Source of the DNA: Cognaticolwellia aestuarii
Lineage (GTDB): Bacteria > Pseudomonadota > Gammaproteobacteria > Enterobacterales > Alteromonadaceae
DNA length: 64,000 nt
Reading direction: 5' to 3'
Assembly: GCF_002000025.1 (NCBI RefSeq)
Contig: NZ_MUZV01000015.1
Span: 1-64,000, forward strand
Numbering within the stretch: the stretch's first letter is position 1; the number at the start of each line of letters is the position of its first letter. The position numbers and the translations under genes are program-made. Below are positions 45,122 through 56,204 of the stretch, piece by piece. The notes under the pieces were generated by a model. That model was given only the letters and a program-made list of their open reading frames with translations, was not told the DNA's origin and did no database searches.

Positions 45122-46306
45122 ATGAACACTGACATATATAGCGAAAGCCCGGTAGTACATCAACCAGCTTTTATTGATGGTCATTCAGTTGAAATTCCAA
45201 TCCTTAAAATATTGAAACAAGATGGTAGCATTTATGAAAATGCTACCATGCCGGAAATTGATCAAGCACTTGCCACCAAAACCTATAAAACTCTCGCATT
45301 TCATCGTGTTTTAGATGAGCGTATGGTGGCGGCACAACGCCAAGGTCGTATCAGTTTCTATATGGCAGCACTCGGTGAAGAGGCCGCTAGCGTTGGTGGT
45401 GCTGCGGGTCTAAAAGATCAAGATATGATCATGGCACAGTACCGTGAACAGGGCGCATTAATGTTTCGTGGCTTTAGCCTTGAAAACTTTATGAACCAAA
45501 TGTTCAGTAATGAAAAAGATTTAGGTAAAGGTCGTCAAATGCCAATTCATTACGGTAGTAACGAATTAAATTATATGACGATCTCATCGCCGTTAGGTAC
45601 ACAAATTCCGCAAGCTGCAGGTTATGCTTACGGGCAAAAAATGCAAGGGTTAGACGCCGTAACTATTTGTTATTTTGGTGAAGGTGCTGCGTCTGAAGGT
45701 GATTTTCATGCCGGTTTAAATATGGCTGCAGTTCATCAATCACCGGTTATTTTCTTCTGTCGTAATAATGGCTACGCTATTTCTACACCATCAGATGAAC
45801 AGTATGTTGGTAACGGAATTGCCTCTCGTGGTGTTGGTTACGGCATGAAAACGCTACGTATTGACGGTAACGATATTTTAGCGGTTATTGCTGCTGTGCA
45901 ATTAGCCCGTGAATATGCAGTTAAAGAAGGTAAGCCGGTGCTGATTGAAGCAATGTCTTATCGCTTAGGTGCTCACTCAACGTCTGATGATCCTTCAGGC
46001 TACCGTACGCGTGAAGAAGAAGCGAAATGGCAAGAACATGACCCTATTCTTCGTATGAAAAACTGGATGTTAGCACAAGGTTGGTGGGACGAAGCTCAAG
46101 AAACAGCATTGTTTGAAAAACTACGTGATGATGTTTTAGCGGCGGTTAAAGTTTCAGAAAAAATTGATAAACCACCGGTTGAAGACTTAATAACCGATGT
46201 TTATGACCAAGCACCACCGTTGTTGCAAAGTCAATTTGAACAATTAAAAGAACATATTAAGAAATATCCCGATGCTTATCCATTTACTGCTGGGAGAATT
46301 AAGTAA
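45122..46306 (+). CDS. bkdA1: Branched-chain 2-oxoacid dehydrogenase E1 component, alpha subunit
   Basis: From ATG 45122 (GAGAAGG 4 bases upstream) the 394-residue thiamine-diphosphate enzyme subunit has [26 protein letters not shown] and the TPP-binding [18 protein letters not shown] followed by [24 protein letters not shown] is the phosphorylation-loop-like segment typical of BCKDH E1alpha. It decarboxylates the oxoacids of Leu, Ile and Val with E1beta. Overlaps the next start by one base. Confidence 0.94.
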   Translation: MNTDIYSESPVVHQPAFIDGHSVEIPILKILKQDGSIYENATMPEIDQALATKTYKTLAFHRVLDERMVAAQRQGRISFYMAALGEEAASVGGAAGLKDQDMIMAQYREQGALMFRGFSLENFMNQMFSNEKDLGKGRQMPIHYGSNELNYMTISSPLGTQIPQAAGYAYGQKMQGLDAVTICYFGEGAASEGDFHAGLNMAAVHQSPVIFFCRNNGYAISTPSDEQYVGNGIASRGVGYGMKTLRIDGNDILAVIAAVQLAREYAVKEGKPVLIEAMSYRLGAHSTSDDPSGYRTREEEAKWQEHDPILRMKNWMLAQGWWDEAQETALFEKLRDDVLAAVKVSEKIDKPPVEDLITDVYDQAPPLLQSQFEQLKEHIKKYPDAYPFTAGRIK

Positions 46307-47283
46307 TGGCACAAATGAACTTATTACAAGCGATCAATAATGCGCTTGATACGGTAATGGCCGAGAATGATCGTGCAGTTTGTTTTGGTGAAGATGTCGG
46401 CCACTTTGGTGGCGTATTCCGCGCGACTAGTGGTTTACAAGAGAAGTACGGTAAAAACCGTTGTTTTAATACACCTTTAGTTGAACAAGGAGTTATTGGT
46501 TTTGCCAATGGCTTGGCTGCTCAAGGCAGTACACCGATTGCTGAAATCCAATTTGCCGATTATATTTTTCCTGCCTTTGACCAAATTGTAAATGAGTCAG
46601 CTAAATTCCGTTACCGTAGCGGCAATGAATTTGATGTTGGTAAATTAACGATTCGTACGCCATACGGCGGCGGTATTGCTGGTGGTTTATATCATAGCCA
46701 ATCACCAGAAGCTTACTTTGCGCATACCCCAGGTTTAAAGTTAGTTGTGCCACGTAACCCTTATCAAGCGAAAGGCTTGTTATTGGCGTCAATTCGTGAT
46801 GATAACCCAGTGATTTTTTTCGAGCCAAAACGTTTGTATCGTGCATCAGTGGGCGAAGTTCCTGAAGAAGATTATCAATTACCGTTAGGTAAAGCTGAAG
46901 TTGTGCAACAAGGTAGCGATATCACGTTATTAGCTTGGGGCGCACAAATGGAAATCGTTGAGAAAGCCGCTGAGCTAGCCTCTGCCGATGGTATTTCATG
47001 TGAAATTATCGATTTACGTACTATTTTGCCTTGGGATATTGAAACGGTAGCAAACTCTGTGATGAAAACAGGCCGCTTTGTGGTGAGTCAAGAAGCACCT
47101 TTGACCGCGGGTTTTGCTAGTGAAATTGCAGCAACTATTCAACAAGAATGTTTCTTGCACTTAGAAGCGCCAATTGCTCGTGTATGTGGCATGGATACAC
47201 CATACCCATTAGCACTTGAAAAAGAATATGTTGCGGATCACTTGAAGATCTATGAAGCAATTAAAAACAGTATGACTTACTAG
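46306..47283 (+). CDS. bkdA2: Branched-chain 2-oxoacid dehydrogenase E1 component, beta subunit
   Basis: The 325-residue partner of E1alpha has the transketolase pyrimidine-binding domain ([31 protein letters not shown]) and a C-terminal transketolase-C domain ([15 protein letters not shown]). The alpha stop and this ATG overlap (TAATG), so translation is coupled. Confidence 0.95.
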   Translation: MAQMNLLQAINNALDTVMAENDRAVCFGEDVGHFGGVFRATSGLQEKYGKNRCFNTPLVEQGVIGFANGLAAQGSTPIAEIQFADYIFPAFDQIVNESAKFRYRSGNEFDVGKLTIRTPYGGGIAGGLYHSQSPEAYFAHTPGLKLVVPRNPYQAKGLLLASIRDDNPVIFFEPKRLYRASVGEVPEEDYQLPLGKAEVVQQGSDITLLAWGAQMEIVEKAAELASADGISCEIIDLRTILPWDIETVANSVMKTGRFVVSQEAPLTAGFASEIAATIQQECFLHLEAPIARVCGMDTPYPLALEKEYVADHLKIYEAIKNSMTY

Positions 47284-47294
47284 GATTTTAGAGC

Positions 47295-48875
47295 ATGAGC
47301 ATTGATTTTATATTACCAGATATTGGTGAAGGTATCGTTGAATGTGAACTGGTTGAATGGCTAGTAGCAGAAGGCGATGTGATTGCAGAAGATCAGCCTG
47401 TTGCTGATGTGATGACAGATAAAGCTTTAGTACAAATTCCAGCAATGCATTCAGGTGTTGTAGATAAGCTTTATTATGCCAAAGGTGAAATTGCTAAAGT
47501 TCATCAGCCTTTATTTGCCATGACACCTGCCGGCGAAAGTGTACCAGATGCAGCAGAAAACGTTGTACAAGCACCAGTTGCAGAGCCTGCGGTAGAAAGT
47601 ACTGTAACGGCTTCAACAACACAAATAGAAGATTTTATTTTACCTGATATTGGCGAAGGTATTGTTGAGTGTGAGTTAGTTGAATGGCTAGTAGCAGAAG
47701 GCGATGTGATTGAAGAAGATCAACCTATTGCTGATGTCATGACGGATAAAGCCTTAGTACAAATTCCAGCCATGCATAAAGGTAAGGTTGTGAAGCTTTA
47801 TTATGCCAAAGGTGAAATTGCCAAGGTACATTCGCCTTTATTTGCCGTGGAAATTGCGGCAACGGGACAAGCGGTTGCGACTGCTGTTGCTGAAGCCCCT
47901 AAAGTACCTGTAGCTCAAGCAGCTACGGCTAAACCTGCTGCCACTAAAGCGCCCGTAGCTCCAACTAACACGGCAGTAGCTAAGGTTGTTAATGAGAAAG
48001 CCATAGCAAGCCCTGCGGTACGCCGTGTTGCTCGTGAACTGAATGTGAATATTCACCAGGTGCCCGGTAGCGGGAAAAAAGGCCGTGTTTATAAAGAAGA
48101 CGTGGTTGCTTTTAATGAAGCACCTGCTGTTTCTACAGCCGTTGCGGTTGCTACGGAAACAGTTACTGGTAATACACGTGTTGAGCCAATTCGCGGTATT
48201 AAAGCGGTAATGGCAAAAGCTATGGTTAATTCTGTATCGACTATTCCACATTTTACCTATTGTGAAGAAATCGATATGACTAATTTAATTAAATTGCGTG
48301 GCGAGCTTAAAGAAGTTTACGCTAAGCAAGATATTAAATTAACCATGATGCCGTTCTTTATGAAAGCGATGTCTTTAGCGTTAAAGCAATTCCCATTAGT
48401 TAATACGCAAGTCAATGAAGACTGTACCGAGTTGACCTACTTTGACGACCATAACATTGGCATGGCTGTTGATTCAAAAGTGGGCTTGTTAGTACCAAAT
48501 GTTAAGCAAGTACAAACTAAATCTATTTTAGACTTAGCGGCTGATATTACACGTTTAACCAATGATGCACGCTCAGGTCGTGTACCAGCTGCAGATTTAA
48601 AAGGTGGTACGATTACCATCTCAAATATAGGTGCCATTGGCGGTACGGTGGCAACACCTATTATCAACAAGCCAGAGTCTGCTATTGTTGCGTTAGGTAA
48701 GCTCCAAAAACTGCCTCGTTTTAACGACAAAGGCGAAGTTGAAGCGCGTTCAATTATGCAGGTTAGTTGGTCTGGCGACCATCGTACGATTGACGGTGGC
48801 ACTATTGCTCGTTTTTGTAATTTATGGAAATCATTCCTTGAAGAGCCAAGTAATATGCTAGTGCATATGGCGTAA
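47295..48875 (+). CDS. bkdB: Branched-chain 2-oxoacid dehydrogenase E2 (dihydrolipoyl acyltransferase) with two lipoyl domains
   Basis: The 526-residue core enzyme carries two lipoyl domains (about 3-77 and 112-186; lipoylated Lys43 and Lys152 in MTDKALVQ), Ala/Pro/Val-rich linkers, an E1/E3-binding domain (about 235-272, SPAVRRVARELNV) and the catalytic domain ending with DHRTIDGG. It transfers the branched acyl group to CoA. E3 is not encoded here and is presumably shared. The two lipoyl segments are near-identical direct repeats in DNA, offset by 327 bases. Confidence 0.95.
   Translation: MSIDFILPDIGEGIVECELVEWLVAEGDVIAEDQPVADVMTDKALVQIPAMHSGVVDKLYYAKGEIAKVHQPLFAMTPAGESVPDAAENVVQAPVAEPAVESTVTASTTQIEDFILPDIGEGIVECELVEWLVAEGDVIEEDQPIADVMTDKALVQIPAMHKGKVVKLYYAKGEIAKVHSPLFAVEIAATGQAVATAVAEAPKVPVAQAATAKPAATKAPVAPTNTAVAKVVNEKAIASPAVRRVARELNVNIHQVPGSGKKGRVYKEDVVAFNEAPAVSTAVAVATETVTGNTRVEPIRGIKAVMAKAMVNSVSTIPHFTYCEEIDMTNLIKLRGELKEVYAKQDIKLTMMPFFMKAMSLALKQFPLVNTQVNEDCTELTYFDDHNIGMAVDSKVGLLVPNVKQVQTKSILDLAADITRLTNDARSGRVPAADLKGGTITISNIGAIGGTVATPIINKPESAIVALGKLQKLPRFNDKGEVEARSIMQVSWSGDHRTIDGGTIARFCNLWKSFLEEPSNMLVHMA
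47304..47849 (+). repeat. Intragenic direct repeat encoding the duplicated lipoyl domain
   Basis: Segments 47304-47522 and 47631-47849 are strongly similar at the DNA level, including identical stretches such as GAATGGCTAGTAGCAGAAGG, so the duplication is recent or kept similar by gene conversion. Confidence 0.8.
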
Positions 48876-48921
48876 ACTTTATGTTTTAATCTTGAGTATT
48901 GAGCAATATTATTACCATTTT

Positions 48922-48948
48922 AAAGCCTGCATCATGCAGGCTTTTTTA
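48922..48948 (+). terminator. Intrinsic terminator of the bkd operon
   Basis: AAAGCCTGCAT pairs with ATGCAGGCTTT within 48922-48944, followed by TTTT. Confidence 0.88.
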
Positions 48949-49084
48949 TGTTCAAACGATCAAGTTATTAGCTCCAGAGATAGCCTTACTGAGTGAAAAC
49001 CTAGGTTTAGAGGCAAGCAGAGTAAGCACATGTAAGTCAAAATATCGATTTGAGAGTCAGTGGTAGTGAGAAAGGCGCTAGCGT

Positions 49085-49125
49085 TAAAAAAGCCCCTTAT
49101 CAATTAACAATAAATGATAAGGGGC
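49085..49125 (-). terminator. Minus-strand intrinsic terminator with no obvious gene
   Basis: GCCCCTTATCA (49092-49102) pairs perfectly with TGATAAGGGGC (49115-49125); on the minus strand it is followed by TTTTTTTAACGC. No minus-strand gene lies upstream of it within 49126-49416, so it may end a small RNA, or act on readthrough. Confidence 0.6.
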
Positions 49126-49416
49126 ATCAGCAATTCGCTAAAGTAAATATACTCGCATAACGAATATAGTAGAGAGACTCAACAAAGACACTTGGGGAGG
49201 TATTTGTTAACGTTAATTAGCATACGGCATCTTTATGACGAAGCTGTTACTGAATTATGAGGGAAATATGACAAGGTAATTGCATGATTCTGCTGTCGAC
49301 TCGTATTAAGATATTTCTTTTGGCTGTTAAAGTTCTACGCCAATAAGTCATATCATTTAAAGCAAAGATCAATGATAATTTAGTTGAGTTTTGTAGATTG
49401 TAGTTAAGGGACGTGA
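49126..49416. other. Spacer between bkd operon and kinase gene; possible small RNA on minus strand
   Basis: No protein-coding frame is supported. The region is upstream of the kinase (plus) and upstream of an unassigned minus-strand terminator. I could not identify a promoter of good quality on either strand. Confidence 0.3.
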
Positions 49417-51249
49417 GTGGCAGAAAATAAACTTCAACATTTTTATATCGCTGAAGAGCAGTCGATTTACTTGTTAAACAGTAAAGATGCGACCAAATTA
49501 AAGCAATGGGTTGAACTTTGTCAGCAGCAATTGTTGTTATTGGGCTTTCAAAATATTGCTTTGATAGGTAAAGGGGCTTATGGCTTTGTATTTGGTGGTG
49601 AAGACGAGCAAGGACAGTCTCATGTTTTTAAATTTTCACGTATTAACTTACCTTTACATGTACAAGACCGTCTTGCTGAAGAAGCTGATTTACAAAAAAA
49701 ATTAACGCATAGTCGTATTCCTAAGGTTTTTGAATACTATAAAGTTAAGCGTCAATCCATTGTTCACATGCAGCGTGCTCCGGGCATAGATCTTGAAAAA
49801 CTGTCTTTTCAGCGCGGCCCGTTGCCCAGTGAGTTAGTGGTAAAAATAGCCATTCAGTTAGCTGAAATCTTGCTTTATTTACGAGACAGTAAACAACATT
49901 ATAAGGGCAAGCCTTATGTGCATGGTGATATAAAACCATCCAACGTGGTTTTTGATAGTGAAACAGAGAAAGTTTACCTTGTTGATTGGGGCTCTGCAGT
50001 TCCTGCACAACTTGATGTTCGTGGGCAAACGACCGCGAATAATATTATGGACCTGATGAGCAGCGATTTACAAAACAGTAATGCTCGATTGGGCGATGTG
50101 TACTTTATTGGCCATGAACAAATTAGTGGTGAAATGTCATCTCCACGTTTTGATGAACAAGGACTGGCTGCCACATTATATGCGTTAGCTTCAGGTCAGT
50201 CGTGTCGTTATGGTAGTGCAGTCATCACACCTTCCTCTTTGGGGTTACCTAAATTACTTGCTCAAATATTATCTGGTATGCTCAGTAAAGACCGGCAGAC
50301 GCGTAATAAGGCGGGAGATTATTTTTTTAAGCATTTAGCGCTGCTAAAAAATACCGTTATGGCTGATCCGCCACTGCCGGTTGATATTAAGCCTTTAGTA
50401 CCTATTTGGTGTAAAAACTATCAAAAAGATATGGATACCGTGGTTTACGGTTCACGAAAGTCCTTTTTGCGTGAGTCATCTGATAAAGACCAGTTAAGTG
50501 ATATTGATGACATGCAACTTGAGAAGTACTTTAAAAATTTTTTAATGGGCATGGGCGATACGGAAAAAGCTTTCATTGCGGCCGTTGGTCGTTTAGCTAA
50601 CTTTCCTGTTGTTGGTGGTTTAGCCGTGCGTTGGGAAAAAGATGGTGTTTATATTGATTCAAACTTGTCACTTTTTGATCCTGAGTTAAAAACGTCATTT
50701 CAAAGTGCGGTAAATAATATGGTAAGGCTGGCTCAAGGCATATTTAGAGTCGGGGTTTTTAAAAGTTGCTTGTTTAATGCCCGCAATACTTTGCATGTTG
50801 AGCGTGATAATGAAGATGAGCCGTTTCGAGCTTTACCCAGTCAAGTCATACATTATGATGTCAGTGATGTTGCTGTTATTGATGATATTACTCGGCTGCA
50901 TTCATATTTTGAGGATGGTAAAGATCCCGATGAGTATTTATATTTACCAGATGAAATTATGGCGGTGTTAGCACGTTTAAACCAAATTCATCATACGGGG
51001 TGTATTATTTTTGAAGTATTACCACAACATTTGAAAATTCATAGTTATTTAATGCTGTTAAACCATGACAAAGAAGCAGAATTTAAACAGTGTTTAACTG
51101 AAATACTAGCGTTACTGCCTACCATAAGCGGCTTTGGTATTTCTGGCTTTATGAAACTACCCTATAAAGATACACGTTTTTTTGAACATATAAGCAGCTT
51201 GCCGGATAAGTTTTATCCAAGAAATCCGAAGCAAAAAATGGAGAGCTAA
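49417..51249 (+). CDS. Serine/threonine protein kinase with unassigned C-terminal half
   Basis: Starts at GTG with AAGGGA upstream. Residues about 45-310 form a Hanks-type kinase: glycine loop GKGAYGFVFGG (51-61), ATP Lys72, catalytic loop HGDIKPSN (Asp171, Lys173, Asn176) and Asp190 in DWG, where most kinases have DFG. The substrate is unknown. Residues about 330-610 are soluble, without membrane segments or PASTA repeats, and are not recognised. Stop is 2 bases before the next gene, so the two are coupled. Confidence 0.88.
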   Translation: MAENKLQHFYIAEEQSIYLLNSKDATKLKQWVELCQQQLLLLGFQNIALIGKGAYGFVFGGEDEQGQSHVFKFSRINLPLHVQDRLAEEADLQKKLTHSRIPKVFEYYKVKRQSIVHMQRAPGIDLEKLSFQRGPLPSELVVKIAIQLAEILLYLRDSKQHYKGKPYVHGDIKPSNVVFDSETEKVYLVDWGSAVPAQLDVRGQTTANNIMDLMSSDLQNSNARLGDVYFIGHEQISGEMSSPRFDEQGLAATLYALASGQSCRYGSAVITPSSLGLPKLLAQILSGMLSKDRQTRNKAGDYFFKHLALLKNTVMADPPLPVDIKPLVPIWCKNYQKDMDTVVYGSRKSFLRESSDKDQLSDIDDMQLEKYFKNFLMGMGDTEKAFIAAVGRLANFPVVGGLAVRWEKDGVYIDSNLSLFDPELKTSFQSAVNNMVRLAQGIFRVGVFKSCLFNARNTLHVERDNEDEPFRALPSQVIHYDVSDVAVIDDITRLHSYFEDGKDPDEYLYLPDEIMAVLARLNQIHHTGCIIFEVLPQHLKIHSYLMLLNHDKEAEFKQCLTEILALLPTISGFGISGFMKLPYKDTRFFEHISSLPDKFYPRNPKQKMES

Positions 51250-51251
51250 AA

Positions 51252-51644
51252 ATGCATGATAATAAAATTGGTACGATGGCATGGCTTGATTTATCTGTTG
51301 AGAATGCTGAAACAGTAAAGTCATTTTATCAGCAGGTGATAGGTTGGAAAGCTGATAATATTTCTATGGGCGATTATGATGATTATGCCATGCTTGAGCC
51401 GAGTGGTAATGAAGCTGTTGCAGGTGTTTGCCATGCTAAAGGTGTAAATAAAGACCTTCCGCCCGCTTGGTTACCTTACTTTTTAGTTGATGACATTACG
51501 GTGTCAATTAAGGCTGTAGAGAAGAGCGGTGGCAGTTTAGTATCGGCACTTAAAACCATGGGCAATGATAAATATGCCTTAATTAAAGACCCAGCGGGAG
51601 CTGTTTGTGCTATTTATCAAAAAATTGCCAACGAGAATATTTAG
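51252..51644 (+). CDS. VOC (glyoxalase/bleomycin-resistance) family protein
   Basis: The 130-residue protein has two betaalphabetabetabeta units (TMAWLDLSVENAETVKSFYQ; PYFLVDDITVSIKAVEKSGG as landmarks) of the VOC fold. Possible metal ligands are incomplete, so it may be a binding protein. Spacing of 2 bases after the kinase gene indicates one operon and perhaps a functional link. Confidence 0.85.
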   Translation: MHDNKIGTMAWLDLSVENAETVKSFYQQVIGWKADNISMGDYDDYAMLEPSGNEAVAGVCHAKGVNKDLPPAWLPYFLVDDITVSIKAVEKSGGSLVSALKTMGNDKYALIKDPAGAVCAIYQKIANENI

Positions 51645-51701
51645 TTCTAAAGGTAGTTAATTGTTCTAGCCTTATAACTGCAGACTAGATTTTTTAGGGA
51701 C

Positions 51702-52100
51702 CTAAGACTTATGTTGCTGTAAAAACTTTAGATCCTCTTCTTGAATATGGCTAAGCAGCCAGTCAGCTAATAAGTAAAGGGACTCTTGCGAGCAGGTTTG
51801 GGTTTCATTTAAAGCTATGATGCTATCGAGTTCTTCAATAAAGTGCTTATGCTGGAGCTGATGTAATAAACAGTCGTTCTCGTTCAATGTAAAAAAGTAG
51901 GCTTCTTCTGTTTTGAAATGAAATTTAGTGTAATCGTAGAACTTAGTAAATAACTCGGATATCTCTGTTTTTATGGGCTCACACTCTATGGCATAAGCTA
52001 TATCATTAATATAATCGACTAATACTCTATGTTGATCATCAATACTAGCTATACCCACTTCAAACGCAGTATCCCAAGTGATTAAATGCTCTTTTGTCAT
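51702..52100 (-). CDS. Bacteriohemerythrin
   Basis: The 132-residue four-helix protein has the di-iron ligands in DDQHRVLVDYIN, FHFKTEE (HxxxE), HQLQHKHF and LSHIQEEDL (HxxxxD). Hemerythrins bind oxygen reversibly and in bacteria serve in oxygen sensing, storage or iron handling. Monocistronic. Confidence 0.92.
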   Translation of the reverse strand: MTKEHLITWDTAFEVGIASIDDQHRVLVDYINDIAYAIECEPIKTEISELFTKFYDYTKFHFKTEEAYFFTLNENDCLLHQLQHKHFIEELDSIIALNETQTCSQESLYLLADWLLSHIQEEDLKFLQQHKS

Positions 52101-52708
52101 AAGTTATCAAGCCATGAGTTGTATTATAGTATTGATAAGTGACGGTAACTAATTGTTGTTTATCCGTCTATATTGCGGTGAACTTATCAGTCATCTGTTG
52201 AAATGCTAAAGTGATCTTTAAAAATGTAGCAACAACTTCATTATTTTGCAGAATATTTTTTGCATAGCACCTTGAGGTCTTTAATTACTGTCTTCACTAT
52301 AGGTACAGAGTTTGGTGCTAGCAAGGCCGGTAGCGATTATTTTAATCGAATATATAATCCCTTCTGATCAGATTAAGTTACTTTAGCCAGCAATGCTACT
52401 TAACCTGAATTTCGGATATACGAAGAAGCTAATATAATGCAATGTTTATAATCACTTTAGTCAATTTTTATAAAATTTGCCGCACAGTTTATTATCAATA
52501 TGCTCAGTTTTGCCTGACTAAGGCTTATTGGTGTAGTTAATCGCTCATTATTGATTTGTAAAAAATAGCTTGCTCAGCGCTTAATGTTAATCCTTGAGGC
52601 TTTATCCGCTTTGAATGCAAGCAACATCGTGAAAGAGCATAAAAATCAACAGCGTTAATAGCCCGATATTAATTAAGCTACAAAAATGATGAAAATAACC
52701 TTGCTAGC
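52101..52708. other. Long gene-free spacer between dgt and bacteriohemerythrin
   Basis: About 610 bases between the dgt stop and the start of the hemerythrin gene. It contains one copy of the AACCTGA-core repeat (52401-52419) and otherwise nothing recognisable: no tRNA, no long open frame, no T-run stem-loop. Confidence 0.4.
52401..52419. repeat. Copy of dispersed AACCTGA-core repeat
   Basis: TAACCTGAATTTCGGATAT; its inverse ATATCCGAAATTCAGGTTA lines up with the copies at 40755-40777 and 28231-28250. Confidence 0.45.
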
Positions 52709-54055
52709 TTAGTAATCATGTTTACCAAACCCTGTTTGCCCAATAGGTAAGAATAGGGTTTGATAAAGCCTAGTTGCATATTCATCAGTCATGCCTGCGA
52801 CATAATCGGCAATAACACGATGTTGATTTACATTATTGTTTTTAGCATGTTGCCAACGAGCTACTGTTGTTTTAGGTAATAAACGCTCGGGATCTGACGA
52901 CAAAGCCTCAAATAATTCCATGACTATTTGTTGACCACGATATTCCAATTGCTGAATAGATGTTTGCTTAATAACATATTGATAAACAAAATCTTTAAAT
53001 ATTTGTAATACTTGTGCTGCAACGGTTGGATGTACAGCATTGAATCGTAATAATGGCGCTTGAAAGGCACAGGCTTTGCTTTCATTAAGATCAATTAATT
53101 CGACTGCTGTTATCAAGTAGTTTACTAAACCACCAATAGCCTCTTTCTGTTGATATCGTTGCGAGCTAAACAATTTTTCAGCTAAGCTTTGGCTATAATG
53201 ATGCAACCATTCATCATCAATCGTTAAGAGCTTTTTAATCACATGTTCATGAAAGTCTTGCTGATTAACCACGCCAGTAACAATAGCGTCTTCTAAGTCA
53301 TGAATGCCGTAGGCAATATCATCTGCTAGCTCCATCATTGAGCAATCTAAAGATTTAAATTGTGTTTTGCTGTGCTTCTTATTGTTAACTGTAATCTGTT
53401 GAAACTTGGTCCTATCTTCTTGGCTTAAGGGAGCTAGTACCCAATTAATCATTTCTATATCATCTAGGTATAAACCTTTTGGCGGATGCCATTTATTAGC
53501 TTCTAGTTGGCGAAAAGATGCGGGTAGTGTTTGCGCATCATTATGTTGTAGATTATCTAAGGTTTGTGGGTATTTTATAAGACCGAGCAAGGTTCTACGT
53601 GTGAGATTCATACCAAAGTGCTCACTAAAAGGCTCTAAATGCGACACAATACGAAATGTTTGACCATTTCCTTCAAAGCCACCGTGATTTCGCATCATAT
53701 AGTGCAGAGCAACTTCTCCACCGTGTCCGAAGGGCGGATGACCAATATCATGTGCTAGGCATAATGACTCAATCAAACTATCGTCATTAGGCAGTAGAAG
53801 GGCACTTTGCTTGGGATATTTGCTACGAATTTGCGCAATAATACCACTGCCGATTTGCGATGCTTCTAGAGAATGGGTTAAGCGAGTGCGATGAAAGTCA
53901 CTTTGGCCGCTGCCCATTACCTGGGTTTTTGATTGTAAACGTCGAAATGCTGCCGAGTGTAATATTCTAGCTCTATCCCGCTGAAATGGGCTGCGATGAT
54001 CTTGATGTCGTTGTGCTACTCGCTCTAATCGTCTTGCTAGCCATTGATTATCCAT
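52709..54055 (-). CDS. dgt: dGTPase-like deoxyguanosinetriphosphate triphosphohydrolase (type 2)
   Basis: The 448-residue HD-domain enzyme has RTRLTHSLEASQIG and LAHDIGHPPFGHGGE, giving the metal-binding H...HD, and MMELADDIAYGIHDLEDA for the later Asp. The family splits dNTPs into nucleoside and triphosphate; type 2 members may prefer substrates other than dGTP. Such enzymes can also limit phage replication by lowering dNTPs. Confidence 0.94.
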   Translation of the reverse strand: MDNQWLARRLERVAQRHQDHRSPFQRDRARILHSAAFRRLQSKTQVMGSGQSDFHRTRLTHSLEASQIGSGIIAQIRSKYPKQSALLLPNDDSLIESLCLAHDIGHPPFGHGGEVALHYMMRNHGGFEGNGQTFRIVSHLEPFSEHFGMNLTRRTLLGLIKYPQTLDNLQHNDAQTLPASFRQLEANKWHPPKGLYLDDIEMINWVLAPLSQEDRTKFQQITVNNKKHSKTQFKSLDCSMMELADDIAYGIHDLEDAIVTGVVNQQDFHEHVIKKLLTIDDEWLHHYSQSLAEKLFSSQRYQQKEAIGGLVNYLITAVELIDLNESKACAFQAPLLRFNAVHPTVAAQVLQIFKDFVYQYVIKQTSIQQLEYRGQQIVMELFEALSSDPERLLPKTTVARWQHAKNNNVNQHRVIADYVAGMTDEYATRLYQTLFLPIGQTGFGKHDY

Positions 54056-54267
54056 ATTACCCCTACTTTCATTGTGAACTGATCATAATACATCACTAGA
54101 ATTGCGTAATTATTGAAACATAATAAACACATAGATAAAGATAACGGTATTAGGGGCGTTATGTAAATATATTATGTTAATTCTCTGAAAACGATTTTTC
54201 CGTTGTTTTTTATCCGTGTTATTGATTTATTTAGGTAGAAAGCTTGGGGAAGTGATGCTGTGCTGAA

Positions 54268-54290
54268 CCGCTATTGATTATCAATAGCGG
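54268..54290. terminator. Stem-loop after cmoB
   Basis: CCGCTATTGA (54268-54277) pairs with TCAATAGCGG (54281-54290). T content after the stem is modest on both strands (CTAGTATTTTTAT on plus), so termination of cmoB is plausible but not certain. Confidence 0.5.
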
Positions 54291-54315
54291 CTAGTATTTT
54301 TATCCGCGGTGATTT

Positions 54316-55281
54316 TTATTTATTGGCAATAAATATTGCGCGTTTGGGGGCAGGGTAACCCTCAATTGTTTTGCTGTTATCCTCTGGGTCAAGAAAGTCT
54401 TGTAATGATTCTGTATCTATCCAATCCGTTTTTCGTTGTTCATCCAAAGCTGTGATGTCAGTATTAACCACGCGAATATTTTTAAAACCACAACGTTCAA
54501 GCCAAGCACACATAGCATCGCAGCTCGGTAGGAACCAAACATTACGCATTTTAGCGTAGCGTTCACCAGGCACAAGTACGGTGTTTTCATCGCCATCAAC
54601 CACTAAGGTTTCAAGGACTAATTCACCACCAACAGCTAACTGCGATTTTAACTGATAAATAAAGTCGATAGGTGAGCGACGATGATATAAAACCCCCATT
54701 GCAAACACAGTATCAAAGGCATTTAACTCAGGAAGTTGCTCAACACCCAAGGGCAGTAAATTAACGTTGTCGTCTTGTACAAAGTGTTGCACAGCTTGAA
54801 ATTGTGTTAAGAACAATTGAGTGGGGTCAATACCAACAACAAATTTTGCTCCAGCACCGCGCATACGCCATAAATGGTATCCACTACCACAGCCGATATC
54901 GAGTACATAACGATTTGATAAATCACTAATATGCGGTGCTAGGCGATCCCATTTAAAGTCTGAGCGCCATTCAGTATCAATGTGTAGACCGTGTATATGG
55001 TATGGACCCTTACGCCAAGGCTTAAACTTTTTTAGCAAATTTTCTATGCGTTTATATTCTCCATCGTTGATGTCATCGCGTTCACCGGCACGAACGGTAG
55101 TACTAATATCAACACTTGAAGGTGATGTTTTAGGTAATGCCGCAATAGTTTTTTGCCATTGCGCAAATTCGCCATGTAAATGATGTTCTTGCCATTGACT
55201 GAGTTGTGCAGGCAAGCTATCAAGCCAGTGACTTAAACGATTGCCCGCTATTTTTTGGTAAAACTTATTAAATGAAATCAT
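54316..55281 (-). CDS. cmoB: tRNA U34 carboxymethyltransferase CmoB
   Basis: CmoB uses carboxy-SAM to turn ho5U34 into cmo5U34 in tRNA. The 321-residue Rossmann methyltransferase has [15 protein letters not shown] (cofactor loop), GIDPTQLFL and [12 protein letters not shown]. The N-terminal 100 residues are the family-specific domain. Follows cmoA by 17 bases. Confidence 0.97.
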   Translation of the reverse strand: MISFNKFYQKIAGNRLSHWLDSLPAQLSQWQEHHLHGEFAQWQKTIAALPKTSPSSVDISTTVRAGERDDINDGEYKRIENLLKKFKPWRKGPYHIHGLHIDTEWRSDFKWDRLAPHISDLSNRYVLDIGCGSGYHLWRMRGAGAKFVVGIDPTQLFLTQFQAVQHFVQDDNVNLLPLGVEQLPELNAFDTVFAMGVLYHRRSPIDFIYQLKSQLAVGGELVLETLVVDGDENTVLVPGERYAKMRNVWFLPSCDAMCAWLERCGFKNIRVVNTDITALDEQRKTDWIDTESLQDFLDPEDNSKTIEGYPAPKRAIFIANK

Positions 55282-55298
55282 AAGGATATAAAGTCTAT

Positions 55299-56048
<750 letters not shown>

Positions 56049-56204
56049 CTAACGTTTAGGTTATATAAAAGGGTATTTTACCTGAAATTTTCAACGATAA
56101 ACATTACAACGCGTAGATAATGTATTTTTATGCTTTTCGTTGTCTGTCTTTACTATTTTACTTCAGCGCTTTATTGGCAAAATAAAAAATAATGAGAATT
56201 TAAC

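Noticed and set aside
47838..48251. 137-codon minus-strand frame inside the E2 gene
   Set aside because: Shadow of the Ala/Pro/Val-rich linker codons of a well-supported gene.
52709..54055. dGTPase as part of an anti-phage system
   Set aside because: It is a common housekeeping homologue here with no defence-like neighbours.
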